In this document: positions 43,521 through 52,558 of the stretch, one piece after another
Layout of the letters: each line of letters opens with the position of its first letter
Numbering within the stretch: position 1 is the first letter of the stretch
Assembly: GCA_964543545.1 (NCBI GenBank)
Contig: CAZIYT010000002.1
Span: 806,001-870,000, forward strand
Direction of reading: 5' to 3'
Source of the DNA: UBA4416 sp964543545
GTDB taxonomy: Bacteria; Bacteroidota; Bacteroidia; B-17B0; Aurantibacillaceae
Length of the DNA: 64,000 nt
Made by a program: the position numbers and the translations under genes
Notes under the pieces: generated by a model
Seen by the model: only the letters and a program-made list of their open reading frames with translations
The model's database searches: none
Told to the model about the DNA's origin: nothing

Positions 43521-45402
43521 GAGGGCTTCTGTCATCAGGATCCTGTTCGGGGCGGTGCTATTTGCCTTGCTCTTCTCTTCCTTTAGGGGCACCGATGAAA
43601 GAACAGTTGCTCAATGCATCAACCAAAGGGTACAGGCCCATCTTTCTGAGATCATCCAATGCCTCGACAGCCTCGGGACTGCGCTCACGCATCATGCCGA
43701 CCGCTCAGCATCGCAGGTCTATTACGTTAAAGCGCGGCAGCTCTTCAAGGAAATAGAATACTACACGGAATACCACTTTTCCTTCCATTCCAAACAATTC
43801 ATCAATGCACCCCTGGTATATAAAGCGGAGTATGAGTACAATTACAGAACCTTTGCGCCTCATGGCTTCCAGGTGATCGAATCTTTTTTATACGACTCCG
43901 AAAGCGATTCGCTGATCAACATCAATCACGAGCTGGCCCTGCTGAAACAGACCTTAAGCTATGTGGCCGACAAAAGCCGTGATAAGCAATTTAAAAATTC
44001 GACGGCGGTAGATATGCTCCGCTTCGAGCTCCTGCGTATCATGTCGCTCTACCTGAACGGTTATGACTGTACCATCAATAAGCAAAACCTGCCGGAAATC
44101 AGGAGCATTCTCTCAGGCATTGAGCAAACGGTTTTCCTGCTTCCTGCAAGCGATACCGATAAAACGACAGTGAGCACTTTAATCAAAGGCGCCGGTCATT
44201 ATCTTTCCGCACATCCGGATTATGACCACTTCGACCGCTTGCATTTCATTAGCACTTTTCTCAAACCTTTGTATGAGAATTTGTATACATTCTATGATGA
44301 AGAGGCCAGGAAAGAAACCACGAACTACGCGGTGAATATCCGACGTAAAGCCTTTTATGACAAGAACTGGTTCAACAGGAATTATTTTTCGGTAGTGATA
44401 AAAGATTCAGCCCTGGTAAGCAAGCAGGCGGAGCTTGGGCGCCTCCTGTTTTTTGATCCTGTGCTTTCGGGCAATAACCAAAGGGCCTGCGCTTCCTGCC
44501 ACGATCCCAAACATGCTTTCGGAGGAAGCATCGCTTTCAACCAGACTTTCGGAGCCGATGATCATTTAAAACGAAATACGCCTTCGCTTCTGAATGCCTT
44601 TTTTCAAAAAGCGTTTTTCACCGATGGCAAAAGCCTGCAGCTGGAAGACCAGGTCAGCGAGGTTTTGACCAGCCACCGGGAAATGTTCTCATCGCCGGAG
44701 CAGGTCGTGTACAAGCTCAGGCAAAGCCCGGGCTACAGAGCCCTGTTCCACAAAGCCTTCCTTCAAACGGAAGATACTGCCATTACCTATTACGGCTTGT
44801 TAAAGGCTTTGAGCGAATATGAACGAACACTGGTATCCCTCAACTCACGTTTTGATCAATACATCCGTGGGGATAAAACACAGCTATCGCCGGACGAGGT
44901 CAAAGGCTATTCGGTATTTGCCGGCAAAGCCCTCTGTGGCAGCTGCCACTTCTTCCCGCTGTTCAATGGCCTCACGCCTCCCTTTTACAACGACCAGGAA
45001 TTTGAAGTGATCGGTGTCCCCAAAAACAAGCTCAACCGGGAGCTGGATGCCGATAGCGGGCGCTACCACATCTCAAAGAACCGCATTCACCTGGCATCCT
45101 TCAAAACGCCCGGCATCCGCAATATCGACCTTACAGGGCCCTACATGCACAACGGCATTTACCAGAGCCTGGATGAAGTAATTGATTTTTATAAGAAAGG
45201 CGGTGGCGCCGGGCTGGGTATTGCAGTCGATAACCAGACCCTGCCTTTTGATTCCCTGCAATTGTCTACTCAGGAAACTATGCAGTTAAAAAAATTTCTA
45301 CTATCGCTGACAGATCGGTCGGTGAAGGAGAAGGCTCCGGCCCTTTTACCCAAAATAAACATTAAAGGACTGGAAAACAGAAAGGTAGGAGGTTTCTATT
45401 AA
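43477..45402 (+). CDS. Di-heme cytochrome c peroxidase with N-terminal imelysin-like domain
   Basis: A 641-residue exported protein. A long signal peptide is followed by a helical domain of about 250 residues (QRVQAHLSEIIQCLDSLGTA... FDRLHFISTFLKPLYENLY) of the imelysin/peroxidase-associated type. The C-terminal half is a di-heme peroxidase: RACASCHDPKHAFGG with Cys338-Cys341-His342, ALCGSCHFFP with Cys487-Cys490-His491, and TPGIRNIDLTGPYMHNGIYQSLDE. It reduces H2O2 with electrons from a c-type donor or oxidises other substrates. No sorting domain, so it is probably periplasmic, unlike its operon partners. The start lies 44 bases inside phoD; no later canonical start precedes the signal peptide. 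Confidence 0.88.
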   Translation: MQQDIRRHFASSKTKRASVIRILFGAVLFALLFSSFRGTDERTVAQCINQRVQAHLSEIIQCLDSLGTALTHHADRSASQVYYVKARQLFKEIEYYTEYHFSFHSKQFINAPLVYKAEYEYNYRTFAPHGFQVIESFLYDSESDSLININHELALLKQTLSYVADKSRDKQFKNSTAVDMLRFELLRIMSLYLNGYDCTINKQNLPEIRSILSGIEQTVFLLPASDTDKTTVSTLIKGAGHYLSAHPDYDHFDRLHFISTFLKPLYENLYTFYDEEARKETTNYAVNIRRKAFYDKNWFNRNYFSVVIKDSALVSKQAELGRLLFFDPVLSGNNQRACASCHDPKHAFGGSIAFNQTFGADDHLKRNTPSLLNAFFQKAFFTDGKSLQLEDQVSEVLTSHREMFSSPEQVVYKLRQSPGYRALFHKAFLQTEDTAITYYGLLKALSEYERTLVSLNSRFDQYIRGDKTQLSPDEVKGYSVFAGKALCGSCHFFPLFNGLTPPFYNDQEFEVIGVPKNKLNRELDADSGRYHISKNRIHLASFKTPGIRNIDLTGPYMHNGIYQSLDEVIDFYKKGGGAGLGIAVDNQTLPFDSLQLSTQETMQLKKFLLSLTDRSVKEKAPALLPKINIKGLENRKVGGFY

Positions 45403-45469
45403 AGTGCATTGTTATTAAAATGCAACGGTTTCTTAATATTAGGTACACGTAACGTTTTCATAGATTGCC

Positions 45470-45477
45470 TAACTTTG
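45470..45477 (+). promoter_or_regulatory. Putative -7 promoter element of the large repeat protein
   Basis: TAACTTTG matches TAnnTTTG and lies 99 bases before the ATG at 45577. It separates this gene from the peroxidase operon. A fitting -33 element is not clear. Confidence 0.4.
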
Positions 45478-45576
45478 CGGCAGATTAAGCGAATATCCTA
45501 CAGGTGTTTTGATCATTCCCCTCCCCGGGAGCAAAATATTCCGAAACCGCTTAGATACTTTAAATTTAAGAAGTAC

Positions 45577-48500
45577 ATGAGGAGATTCACTGCCATATTC
45601 ATTATTATACTCAGCTTAACATCACGGGCGCAGGTATCCGTTCCTACCGGTTCGTATCTGCAGAATTTTGGTGTCGTTGATATCAATTCCTGGACAAACA
45701 ATGTAACTTATCCCGGCTGGTATATGGTTGGCACCTTTCAGTCGCACCTGGATATTACGGCGGCGGCTCCCAGCAATACAGGCGGCTTTTATACCTACGA
45801 GTGTAATGGCAATAACGATCAGAAAATAGGTTCCAGGGCCAGCGGCGGCTCCGGGACTTTACGCTACGGTGTGGTATTACAAAATACCACCGGCTCGGCA
45901 GTAAGCCATGTCCGTGTGACCTATAAAGGCTATCAGCTTTCACTGGCGCAAAACGGGAATACGAATGTAATCGCCTTTGATTACATCGTCGGTGCTACAG
46001 CTCCCGGCATCAGCGCCAGTGGCGGAACAGGCGTTGCCGCTCTCAATTTCACACAGCTTCAAAGTAACGGTTCGAGCGGAAGCTCCCAGGTGATGGGCTA
46101 TCCCTGTACGCAAATGGCAACGATGTCTGCCTGCATTACCGCCGCTATTCCCAATAACTCTTATATCCTGCTACGCTGGACAGATGTGGATGATTCGGGC
46201 AACGACCACCACATGGCCATCGACGATATCGACGTTCAATTCCTTTCCACCAACCTTACGGTTAATTCGGCCACAATCTGTAGCGGCGGTTCTGCCACCT
46301 TAACAGCAACGGGTGCTTCTAACTTTACCTGGACTCCTGCGGCCACATTAAGTTCTGCTACTGGCAGCGTTGTAACCGCTAATCCTACTTCCACAACGGT
46401 ATATACCATTTCAGGAAGCGTGCTTTCGTGCCCTGTAAAAACAATCACGTCTACCGTGACGGTAAACCCGGCAACACCATTAGCCGTTAATTCAGCCACG
46501 ATCTGCAGCAGCAGCTCCACTACCTTAACGGCCACCGGCTCTACCAGCTATAGCTGGACTCCGGCCACCGGCCTCTCTTCCACAACCGGAAGCTCGGTGG
46601 TTGCTAATCCCGGCAGCACAACCGTTTATACAATTACCGGCAGCGGCGGGCCCTGTGCCGTATCTCCTGCAACAACGACCGTAACCGTTTTACCGGCGCC
46701 TGTTCTTACAGCCAACTCACAAACCATTTGCAGCTCGGGCTCAGCCACATTAAACGCCAGCGGTGCAAGCTCTTATACCTGGAGCCCTGCAAGCAACCTC
46801 TCTTCTGTAAACGGCGGCACCGTGGTTGCCAACCCTCCTACCACAACGGTTTATACCCTCAACGGCACTAACGGTTCCTGCGCTGCCTCACCCATTACTG
46901 TCACTGTGAATGTAGTGACAACTCCAACCGTTACGGTGAACTCAGCCACGATTTGTCCCGGTGGAACAGCTACCTTAACGGCTTCAGGCGCCACCACGTA
47001 CACCTGGGGTCCTGCAACGAACCTCTCCTCTACCAATGGCTCTGTGGTTACGGCCAACCCGGCCTCTACTACTATGTACACCGTGAGCGGCACCATTGCC
47101 AACTGCGGAGGCGCCGTAGCCACTTCTACGGTGACGGTTCTTGCCGTTCCGGTAATCTCTGTGAACTCCGAAAGCATCTGCCCTTCGGGAACAGCCACTT
47201 TAACGGCGACCGGGGCAGCGAACTATAGCTGGACACCTGCCGCCACCTTATCATCTTCTACAGGCAATTCGGTTACAGCCAATCCTGCTGCAACGACTGT
47301 TTATACCATTACGGCTACTTCCGGCGCCTGTGCTATTGCTCCTGTAACAGCTACAGTTAGCGTTGTCTCAAATCCTGTAATTACAGCTGCCTCACAAACG
47401 GTCTGCGGCACGGCCTCTGCGGTATTAACCGCCAACGGCGCCACAAGCTATAGCTGGAGCCCGGCAACAGGCTTATCGACTACCACCGGAAACGTGGTGA
47501 CAGCTAATCCTGCTTCCACTACCATATATACCATTACCGGCGGTAACGGCTCATGCCAGGCAGCACCGGTAACCCTTACCTTAACAGTGATCCAACTTCC
47601 TGCCTTATCCGTAAGCTCTACAAGCCTTTGTGCCTCCGGCTCGGCGATCCTTACGGTAAGCGGCGCCTCCAGCTACAGCTGGACTCCATCTTCCAGCTTA
47701 AGCGCCTCTACAGGAAGCATCGTGACAGCCAATCCGGCAAGCACAACCATCTATACCGTAATCGGAACAATCGGTACATGCTCGGTTGCGGCTACAAGCA
47801 CGCTCACCGTTGTTCCGGTCAATAGTGCAGACTTCAATTACCAGTCTTCGGTGTATTGCCTTTCTTCCTCTGCGAATCCCGTACCTGTTATAACAGGTGT
47901 TACGGGAGGGAGCTTCAGTGCTTTACCGGCAGGCATAGACATCAATGCGATCACCGGTAGTATTGACCTTTCGTTAAGCGCACAAAACTCCTATACGGTG
48001 AGCTATACCACCCATGGTGTCTGTAATGAAACAAAAACGTTCGCCCTGGATATAAACCCTACGCCTTCCCTGTCGGTAAATTCGGCAAGTGTCTGCGCCG
48101 GAGAACATGCACTCCTTGTGGCAACACCTTCTTCCAACGGAGGCTCGTATAACTGGCAACCTGGCAATCACACCGCGAGTAGTATTGCCCTCTCGCCGTC
48201 TGCCAGCAGCACCTATACCGTGACCTATGTTTTAAACGGATGCACGGTAAGCGAAACATCGAAAGTGGAGGTCAAATCAAGCCCTTCTGTGACAATCACG
48301 CCATCATCAAGCTATGTGGCAGAGGGCGATGAACTGACGCTGACGGCCTCGGGCGGAGAACAATTTTTATGGGGTGAGGGCAGCTTTGGCAGCATCATCC
48401 GCTTACGTCCTTCCCAAACCGCAGAGTATTGCGTAACGGCATCCAACAGCAACGGCTGTAAGAGCGATGCCTGCCTCAAAGTAGATGTGGTGAAAGAATC

Positions 48501-48771
48501 CTCCCTGTACGTTCCGAATACCTTTACGCCTAACGGCGATCAGCTGAACGATGTGTTTTTGGTTCCTACAACCAACATGAGCGAATACAATATCAAAATC
48601 TTTGACCGTTGGGGAGCTTTGTTATTTGAATCCAATGATGTGACAAGCTGCTGGGATGGCACTTACAGGGGAAAAGCAGTGGCTGAAGATGTGTATGTGT
48701 ACGCTATCACCGGAACGGGAATTGACAAGGTCTCTTATGAGAAGCGCGGCCACGTGACTGTCTTAAGGTAA
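45577..48771 (+). CDS. Large secreted repeat protein with gliding-type (T9SS type B) C-terminal domain
   Basis: About 1064 residues from the ATG at 45577. A short signal peptide (ends LTSRAQ) leads to a 200-residue domain paralogous to that of the 36212 protein. Then come seven tandem Ig/PKD-like repeats of about 74 residues, each starting NSATIC or a variant and containing ATLTATGA, YSWTPA-LSS and TANP-STTVYTI. Two or three diverged modules follow. The last 85 residues are the CHU_C/gliding motility-associated domain (YVPNTFTPNGDQLNDVF, YNIKIFDRWGALLFES, CWDGTYRGK), which targets cargo for T9SS attachment. The two Cys per repeat likely form disulfides. A surface adhesin or filament role is inferred from the build. 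Confidence 0.88.
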   Translation: MRRFTAIFIIILSLTSRAQVSVPTGSYLQNFGVVDINSWTNNVTYPGWYMVGTFQSHLDITAAAPSNTGGFYTYECNGNNDQKIGSRASGGSGTLRYGVVLQNTTGSAVSHVRVTYKGYQLSLAQNGNTNVIAFDYIVGATAPGISASGGTGVAALNFTQLQSNGSSGSSQVMGYPCTQMATMSACITAAIPNNSYILLRWTDVDDSGNDHHMAIDDIDVQFLSTNLTVNSATICSGGSATLTATGASNFTWTPAATLSSATGSVVTANPTSTTVYTISGSVLSCPVKTITSTVTVNPATPLAVNSATICSSSSTTLTATGSTSYSWTPATGLSSTTGSSVVANPGSTTVYTITGSGGPCAVSPATTTVTVLPAPVLTANSQTICSSGSATLNASGASSYTWSPASNLSSVNGGTVVANPPTTTVYTLNGTNGSCAASPITVTVNVVTTPTVTVNSATICPGGTATLTASGATTYTWGPATNLSSTNGSVVTANPASTTMYTVSGTIANCGGAVATSTVTVLAVPVISVNSESICPSGTATLTATGAANYSWTPAATLSSSTGNSVTANPAATTVYTITATSGACAIAPVTATVSVVSNPVITAASQTVCGTASAVLTANGATSYSWSPATGLSTTTGNVVTANPASTTIYTITGGNGSCQAAPVTLTLTVIQLPALSVSSTSLCASGSAILTVSGASSYSWTPSSSLSASTGSIVTANPASTTIYTVIGTIGTCSVAATSTLTVVPVNSADFNYQSSVYCLSSSANPVPVITGVTGGSFSALPAGIDINAITGSIDLSLSAQNSYTVSYTTHGVCNETKTFALDINPTPSLSVNSASVCAGEHALLVATPSSNGGSYNWQPGNHTASSIALSPSASSTYTVTYVLNGCTVSETSKVEVKSSPSVTITPSSSYVAEGDELTLTASGGEQFLWGEGSFGSIIRLRPSQTAEYCVTASNSNGCKSDACLKVDVVKESSLYVPNTFTPNGDQLNDVFLVPTTNMSEYNIKIFDRWGALLFESNDVTSCWDGTYRGKAVAEDVYVYAITGTGIDKVSYEKRGHVTVLR
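46256..47818 (+). repeat. Seven tandem coding repeats of about 222 bases (Ig-like units)
   Basis: Units begin near 46256, 46485, 46705, 46925, 47150, 47370 and 47590. Protein motifs stay fixed while DNA differs at many third positions, so the array is old or under selection for DNA divergence rather than freshly expanded. Confidence 0.8.
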
Positions 48772-48790
48772 ATCACAACTATCCTTTTTT

Positions 48791-48820
48791 GTCCCGCAGA
48801 TGTCGCCGGGTGCTGCAAAT
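48791..48820. repeat. Interspersed repeat with GTCCCGCAGAT core, copy 1
   Basis: GTCCCGCAGATGTCGCCGGG follows the stop of the repeat protein gene. The same core begins the repeat at 58918 and, inverted, ends the one at 59109. Confidence 0.5.
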
Positions 48821-48871
48821 GTATGCCTGCAGTATAAGCTTTCCGCCCAGATTTTTAATTTCAGAACTTGC

Positions 48872-49342
48872 TTACCTTGAATCCGGGGCCAGCTTCAGGA
48901 TGTCTTCGGTGGTGCGGGCGTAGCCTTTCAGCTGATTCTTCTCATCATAAACCACCAGGATGGGGTAATCGGCTTCCGTTAAGTTAAAGCTTTTGAAGAT
49001 GGACTTCATAGGTGTGGAATAGATCTGCGTGGGAATATCCGACGTAAAATCCTTAGAGGCTTTTTTGGTAAGCTGTCCTGAAAAATAAATGGGAAAGATG
49101 GAAGCATCCTTATCGAAAATGAATTTGGCTCCGCTATACATCAGCTCTGCCCATGCTTCCGACTTCACATCATAGAACAGAAAGATCTTTTTTTCTTTCT
49201 TTGCCATGGTATACTCTTCCATTACCCCGACCTTATTCTTAAATGTAAAGCCCGGCAGCGACAGCTCCTGTGGAAATGCCTTCTGCGCTGTCAGCAAAGA
49301 GCTGAGAGCAACAAAAACGATGGTATAAGCCAGTTTCAACAT
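48872..49342 (-). CDS. Small exported thioredoxin-fold-like protein
   Basis: A 156-residue protein with a signal peptide (first 19 residues). The rest has a thioredoxin-like order of strands (KKIFLFYDVKSEAWAELM, IPTQIYSTPMKSIFKSF, PILVVYDEKNQLKGYAR) but no CxxC, so it is not a classical redox protein. It is the last gene of the DUF4290-murA operon, 11 bases after the TlpA/OmpA fusion. Its role may be linked to that protein; nothing more can be said. Confidence 0.65.
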   Translation of the reverse strand: MLKLAYTIVFVALSSLLTAQKAFPQELSLPGFTFKNKVGVMEEYTMAKKEKKIFLFYDVKSEAWAELMYSGAKFIFDKDASIFPIYFSGQLTKKASKDFTSDIPTQIYSTPMKSIFKSFNLTEADYPILVVYDEKNQLKGYARTTEDILKLAPDSR

Positions 49343-49353
49343 GGTTTGCCGTA

Positions 49354-50598
49354 TTATTCCGATTTATAAAACCGGAATTCCGTTCTCCGGTTTTGAGCCA
49401 GTTCTTTTTCCGTACAGGAAACGCCATCCACACACTGGTTCAGCGGCTCCTCTTCCCCTTTGCCAATGGCTTTGATATGATCGTTGGCAATGCCCTTGCT
49501 AATGAAATAATGTGCTACGGATTCGGAGCGTTTCAGGGAAAGGGTCTGATTGGATTCACTGCTTCCACGGCAATCGGAATGAGAAATGATCTCCACCGTG
49601 GCACCGGGATAGTTTTTCAGCCTCACCAAGAGCGCGTCCAGTTTTGTTTTTGATTTTTGAGACAAGGCAAAACCTCCGTCCTCATAAAGGTTTTCACTAA
49701 AATACAGGTCCTTGATAAAGGATTTCAATTTGACCTCCGGCTCGGCTACCGGTTTCAGGAAGGACAGCTCCAGGTCCAGCAAACGGTATTCGAATTCGTG
49801 GAAACCTTTGGTAAAGCCTCCTACAACCCTGCCCTTCTCATTGGCCAGGAGCACATCGTCTGTCGCAGCGATCTTCTCGGATTGATGGATATTCAGGGTC
49901 ATCCCCTCAATATTTTCATTAGTCAGTGTAAACTTCCCGTTTCCGTTCGTCTGGGTGGTTTGCACCGTATCCTTCCGTTCGTTGATCACATAGATTTTCT
50001 CATTCACCAATGGCGCCAACATGCCCTTTTGTAAAAGGATCTGACCGCTGACCTTAGTCACCGCCTTGTCATCACCGGCATAATCACGCCGGTCGTTCAG
50101 GATACGGATGGTGGTATTCACATCCGGATTCACGGCAATGATCTTCCCCTGCTCGTCTACCAGCAAGGTTGCCGGCGTTCCGCTCAGCTTAAAATTCTTC
50201 ACGTAAAAATCATCGAGGCCTTTAAAACAGATGCCGTTCTTCGCTCCCAGCAAGTTGTACTTGGTCACATCAGCCATCCAGGCGTTTTTGTCGCTCTGCA
50301 AAGCAATGAGGATCATCTCAAAGCCATTTCCTGTTTTATAGTCTTCGGAAGCATATTTATTATAAATTAAGGAATAGCGGTAAAAGTCTTTAATAGATTC
50401 GGGATTGGAAGAAGACCAGAAATGAAGCATGGTTATTTTCCCGGCATTGGGAAATACGAAACTCTGAATGGAATTATCGGAGGTGTTCGCAATAATGGAT
50501 GGGCATTGTTCGCCAACGGTTAACCCCGTGGTAGCAGTTTGAGAAAAGAGAGTAAATGACCCTGTACAGGCCAGAAGAAAAGATAGAAATAATCGCAT
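49354..50598 (-). CDS. TlpA-like domain without redox cysteines fused to an OmpA domain
   Basis: A 414-residue exported protein. Residues 25-165 follow the TlpA/AhpC pattern (MLHFWSSSNPES, LSGTPATLLVDEQGKII) but where TlpA proteins have WCxxC this one has Asn65 and Ser68. The middle (about 180-290) is a beta domain of the carboxypeptidase-regulatory type (VSGQILLQKGMLAPLVNEKIYV). Residues 300-414 are an OmpA domain (FALSQKSKTKLDALLVRL, ISHSDCRGSSESNQTLSLKR, AQNRRTEFRF) that binds peptidoglycan. It lies 3 bases after a normal TlpA lipoprotein gene. A protein-binding or sensing role at the wall fits better than catalysis. Confidence 0.8.
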   Translation of the reverse strand: MRLFLSFLLACTGSFTLFSQTATTGLTVGEQCPSIIANTSDNSIQSFVFPNAGKITMLHFWSSSNPESIKDFYRYSLIYNKYASEDYKTGNGFEMILIALQSDKNAWMADVTKYNLLGAKNGICFKGLDDFYVKNFKLSGTPATLLVDEQGKIIAVNPDVNTTIRILNDRRDYAGDDKAVTKVSGQILLQKGMLAPLVNEKIYVINERKDTVQTTQTNGNGKFTLTNENIEGMTLNIHQSEKIAATDDVLLANEKGRVVGGFTKGFHEFEYRLLDLELSFLKPVAEPEVKLKSFIKDLYFSENLYEDGGFALSQKSKTKLDALLVRLKNYPGATVEIISHSDCRGSSESNQTLSLKRSESVAHYFISKGIANDHIKAIGKGEEEPLNQCVDGVSCTEKELAQNRRTEFRFYKSE

Positions 50599-50601
50599 AT
50601 A

Positions 50602-51225
50602 TTATTTTTTTAAGGACTGGATCTTCGTTGGCAAATCCTCGCCCCGAAGGTTCTTAGCAATAATTATTCCATTTCCATCAATCAATACATTCGTTGGGAT
50701 GCTGTTTACCTTATACTTTAGAGCAGCGGCATTGTTCCATTGCATCATGTCGCACACATGGTAAGGCCAGCTCAGCTTATCTTTTTCTATGGCACTGATC
50801 CATCGGTTCTTATCGCTGTCAAGCGATACGCTGAAGACCTCGAAGCCTTTGCCCGCCACAAACACCGTGTTGTGATAGGTGTTATATGTATTCACCACCG
50901 TTGGATTCTCCATACGGCAGGGGCCGCACCAGCTGGCCCAGAAGTCGATCAGCACGACCTTTCCTTTTAATGACGACAACTTTAGTACTTTACCTGTAGG
51001 ATCGGCCATTTCAATCTCCGGCGCTTTATTTCCCAGGTTCAGGCCTTCCACCACATCTACTTTTACCGTGCCCTTATCATCTTTGTCCGCTGTTTTTTCA
51101 GGCGCAGCCGTGGCAGACGATGTTGCCGCCGGATCGCTTTGCGTAGCCTCTTTGTGGTGCTTGCAAGCAGCGAAGCCCAGGCTGAGCAGAGCGGCAATGG
51201 TGATATGGAAATAGAATGGCTTCAT
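50602..51225 (-). CDS. TlpA-family thiol-disulfide lipoprotein
   Basis: A 207-residue lipoprotein: signal peptide with lipobox LGFAAC, lipidated Cys21, then a linker rich in Ala/Thr/Lys. The thioredoxin domain has LIDFWASWCGPCRMENP with Cys100-Cys103 and the cis-proline VNSIPTNVLID. It likely reduces disulfides in exported proteins, or passes electrons from a membrane reductase. It begins 4 bases after murA and is followed at once by the cysteine-less paralogue. Confidence 0.9.
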   Translation of the reverse strand: MKPFYFHITIAALLSLGFAACKHHKEATQSDPAATSSATAAPEKTADKDDKGTVKVDVVEGLNLGNKAPEIEMADPTGKVLKLSSLKGKVVLIDFWASWCGPCRMENPTVVNTYNTYHNTVFVAGKGFEVFSVSLDSDKNRWISAIEKDKLSWPYHVCDMMQWNNAAALKYKVNSIPTNVLIDGNGIIIAKNLRGEDLPTKIQSLKK

Positions 51226-51229
51226 AAGC

Positions 51230-52543
51230 TTAGCGCTGCTCTTTACGGATGATCTCAGCGCCGATGGCGTTGAGGCGCGTATCGATCTTCTGATAGCCGC
51301 GGTCGATCTGGTTAATGTTGAATATGGTACTTTTTCCTTTGGCGCTCATCGCTGCAATCAATAAAGCCACACCGGCACGAATATCAGGCGAGGCCATCTG
51401 GATAGCACGCAGTTGAACCTTGCGGTCGAGGCCCATCACTGTGGCCCTGTGCGGGTCGCATAAAATGATCTGTGCTCCCATTTCGATGAGCTTATCCACG
51501 AAGAACAGGCGGCTCTCAAACATTTTCTGGTGCACCAGCATATTGCCGCGCGCCTGGATAGCCGTTACCAGAATAATACTCAACAGATCGGGCGTGAAGC
51601 CCGGCCAGATGGCATCGGCCACGGTGAGCATGGAGCCGTCGATAAAAGTATCGATCTCGTAATGCTCCTGGGAAGGAATATAAATATCATCACCGCGGCG
51701 CTCCATCTGGATGCCGAGGCGCGAGAATACTTTAGGAATGCAGCCCAGGTTATCGTAGGAAACATCCTTGATCGTAATTTCAGATTGGGTCATCGCCGCC
51801 AGACCAATGAAAGAGCCTATCTCGATCATGTCGGGCAGCATGCGGTGCCTGGTACCTTTCAGGGAAGTAACCCCTTCGATGGTCAGTAAATTAGAGCCCA
51901 CACCGGAGATCTTCGCTCCCATGGCGTTGAGCATTTTGCAAAGCTGCTGTAAGTAAGGCTCGCAGGCCGCATTGTAAATGGTTGTGGTGCCTTCGGCCAG
52001 CACGGCCGCCATCACGATGTTGGCGGTTCCTGTCACAGAAGCCTCGTCGAGCAGCATGTAGGCACCTTTTAATTTGGTAGCCGTTACTTTAAAATTTTCG
52101 GTTTCCGAATCGTACTCGAACTTGGCACCCAGGTTCTCGAAGCCGATGAAGTGCGTATCCATACGCCTGCGGCCGATCTTATCGCCACCCGGCTTTGGCA
52201 TGTATGCCCTGCCGAAGCGCGCCAGCATAGGGCCGATGATCATGGTAGAGCCGCGAAGACCGCCGCCCTTCCTTTTAAACTCGTCCGATACCAGGTAATC
52301 TACTTTAATGTCGTCGGCCTGGAAGGTGTACTCTTCATGACCGGTTTTCTCGACCTTCACGCCCAGGTCGCGCAGCAGGTCTATCAGCTTGTTGATATCC
52401 ACAATGTCGGGGATATTGCTGAGTGTTACTTTTTCCGGGGTTAACAAGACACCACAAATGATTTGCAGCGCTTCGTTCTTGGCTCCCTGCGGGATGATCT
52501 CTCCTTTTAATTGCCGGCCACCTGTAACTTCGAAAATTGCCAT
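51230..52543 (-). CDS. murA: UDP-N-acetylglucosamine 1-carboxyvinyltransferase with Asp in place of the catalytic-loop Cys
   Basis: First step of peptidoglycan precursor synthesis: moves enolpyruvate from PEP to UDP-GlcNAc. The 437 residues form the double inside-out barrel of MurA/AroA enzymes with PQGAKNEALQI (Lys22, Asn23) and PDMIEIGSF, and the substrate arginine region LRGSTMIIGPMLARFG. The mobile loop reads KPGGDKIGRR, so Asp121 stands where E. coli has Cys115. An Asp at this place is known from Mycobacterium and Chlamydia enzymes and makes them insensitive to fosfomycin. The operon begins with DUF4290, 15 bases upstream, a usual partner in Bacteroidota. Confidence 0.95.
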   Translation of the reverse strand: MAIFEVTGGRQLKGEIIPQGAKNEALQIICGVLLTPEKVTLSNIPDIVDINKLIDLLRDLGVKVEKTGHEEYTFQADDIKVDYLVSDEFKRKGGGLRGSTMIIGPMLARFGRAYMPKPGGDKIGRRRMDTHFIGFENLGAKFEYDSETENFKVTATKLKGAYMLLDEASVTGTANIVMAAVLAEGTTTIYNAACEPYLQQLCKMLNAMGAKISGVGSNLLTIEGVTSLKGTRHRMLPDMIEIGSFIGLAAMTQSEITIKDVSYDNLGCIPKVFSRLGIQMERRGDDIYIPSQEHYEIDTFIDGSMLTVADAIWPGFTPDLLSIILVTAIQARGNMLVHQKMFESRLFFVDKLIEMGAQIILCDPHRATVMGLDRKVQLRAIQMASPDIRAGVALLIAAMSAKGKSTIFNINQIDRGYQKIDTRLNAIGAEIIRKEQR

Positions 52544-52558
52544 AGAATACGGTTCGTC

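Noticed and set aside
45409..45576. Extension of the large repeat protein by 56 residues upstream
   Set aside because: The added segment has no signal peptide and crosses the promoter element; the ATG at 45577 starts a proper signal sequence.
46256..47818. Regular repeats of about 222 bases considered as a CRISPR or satellite array
   Set aside because: The units are in frame, encode Ig-like modules and vary at third codon positions; spacing is far too long for CRISPR.
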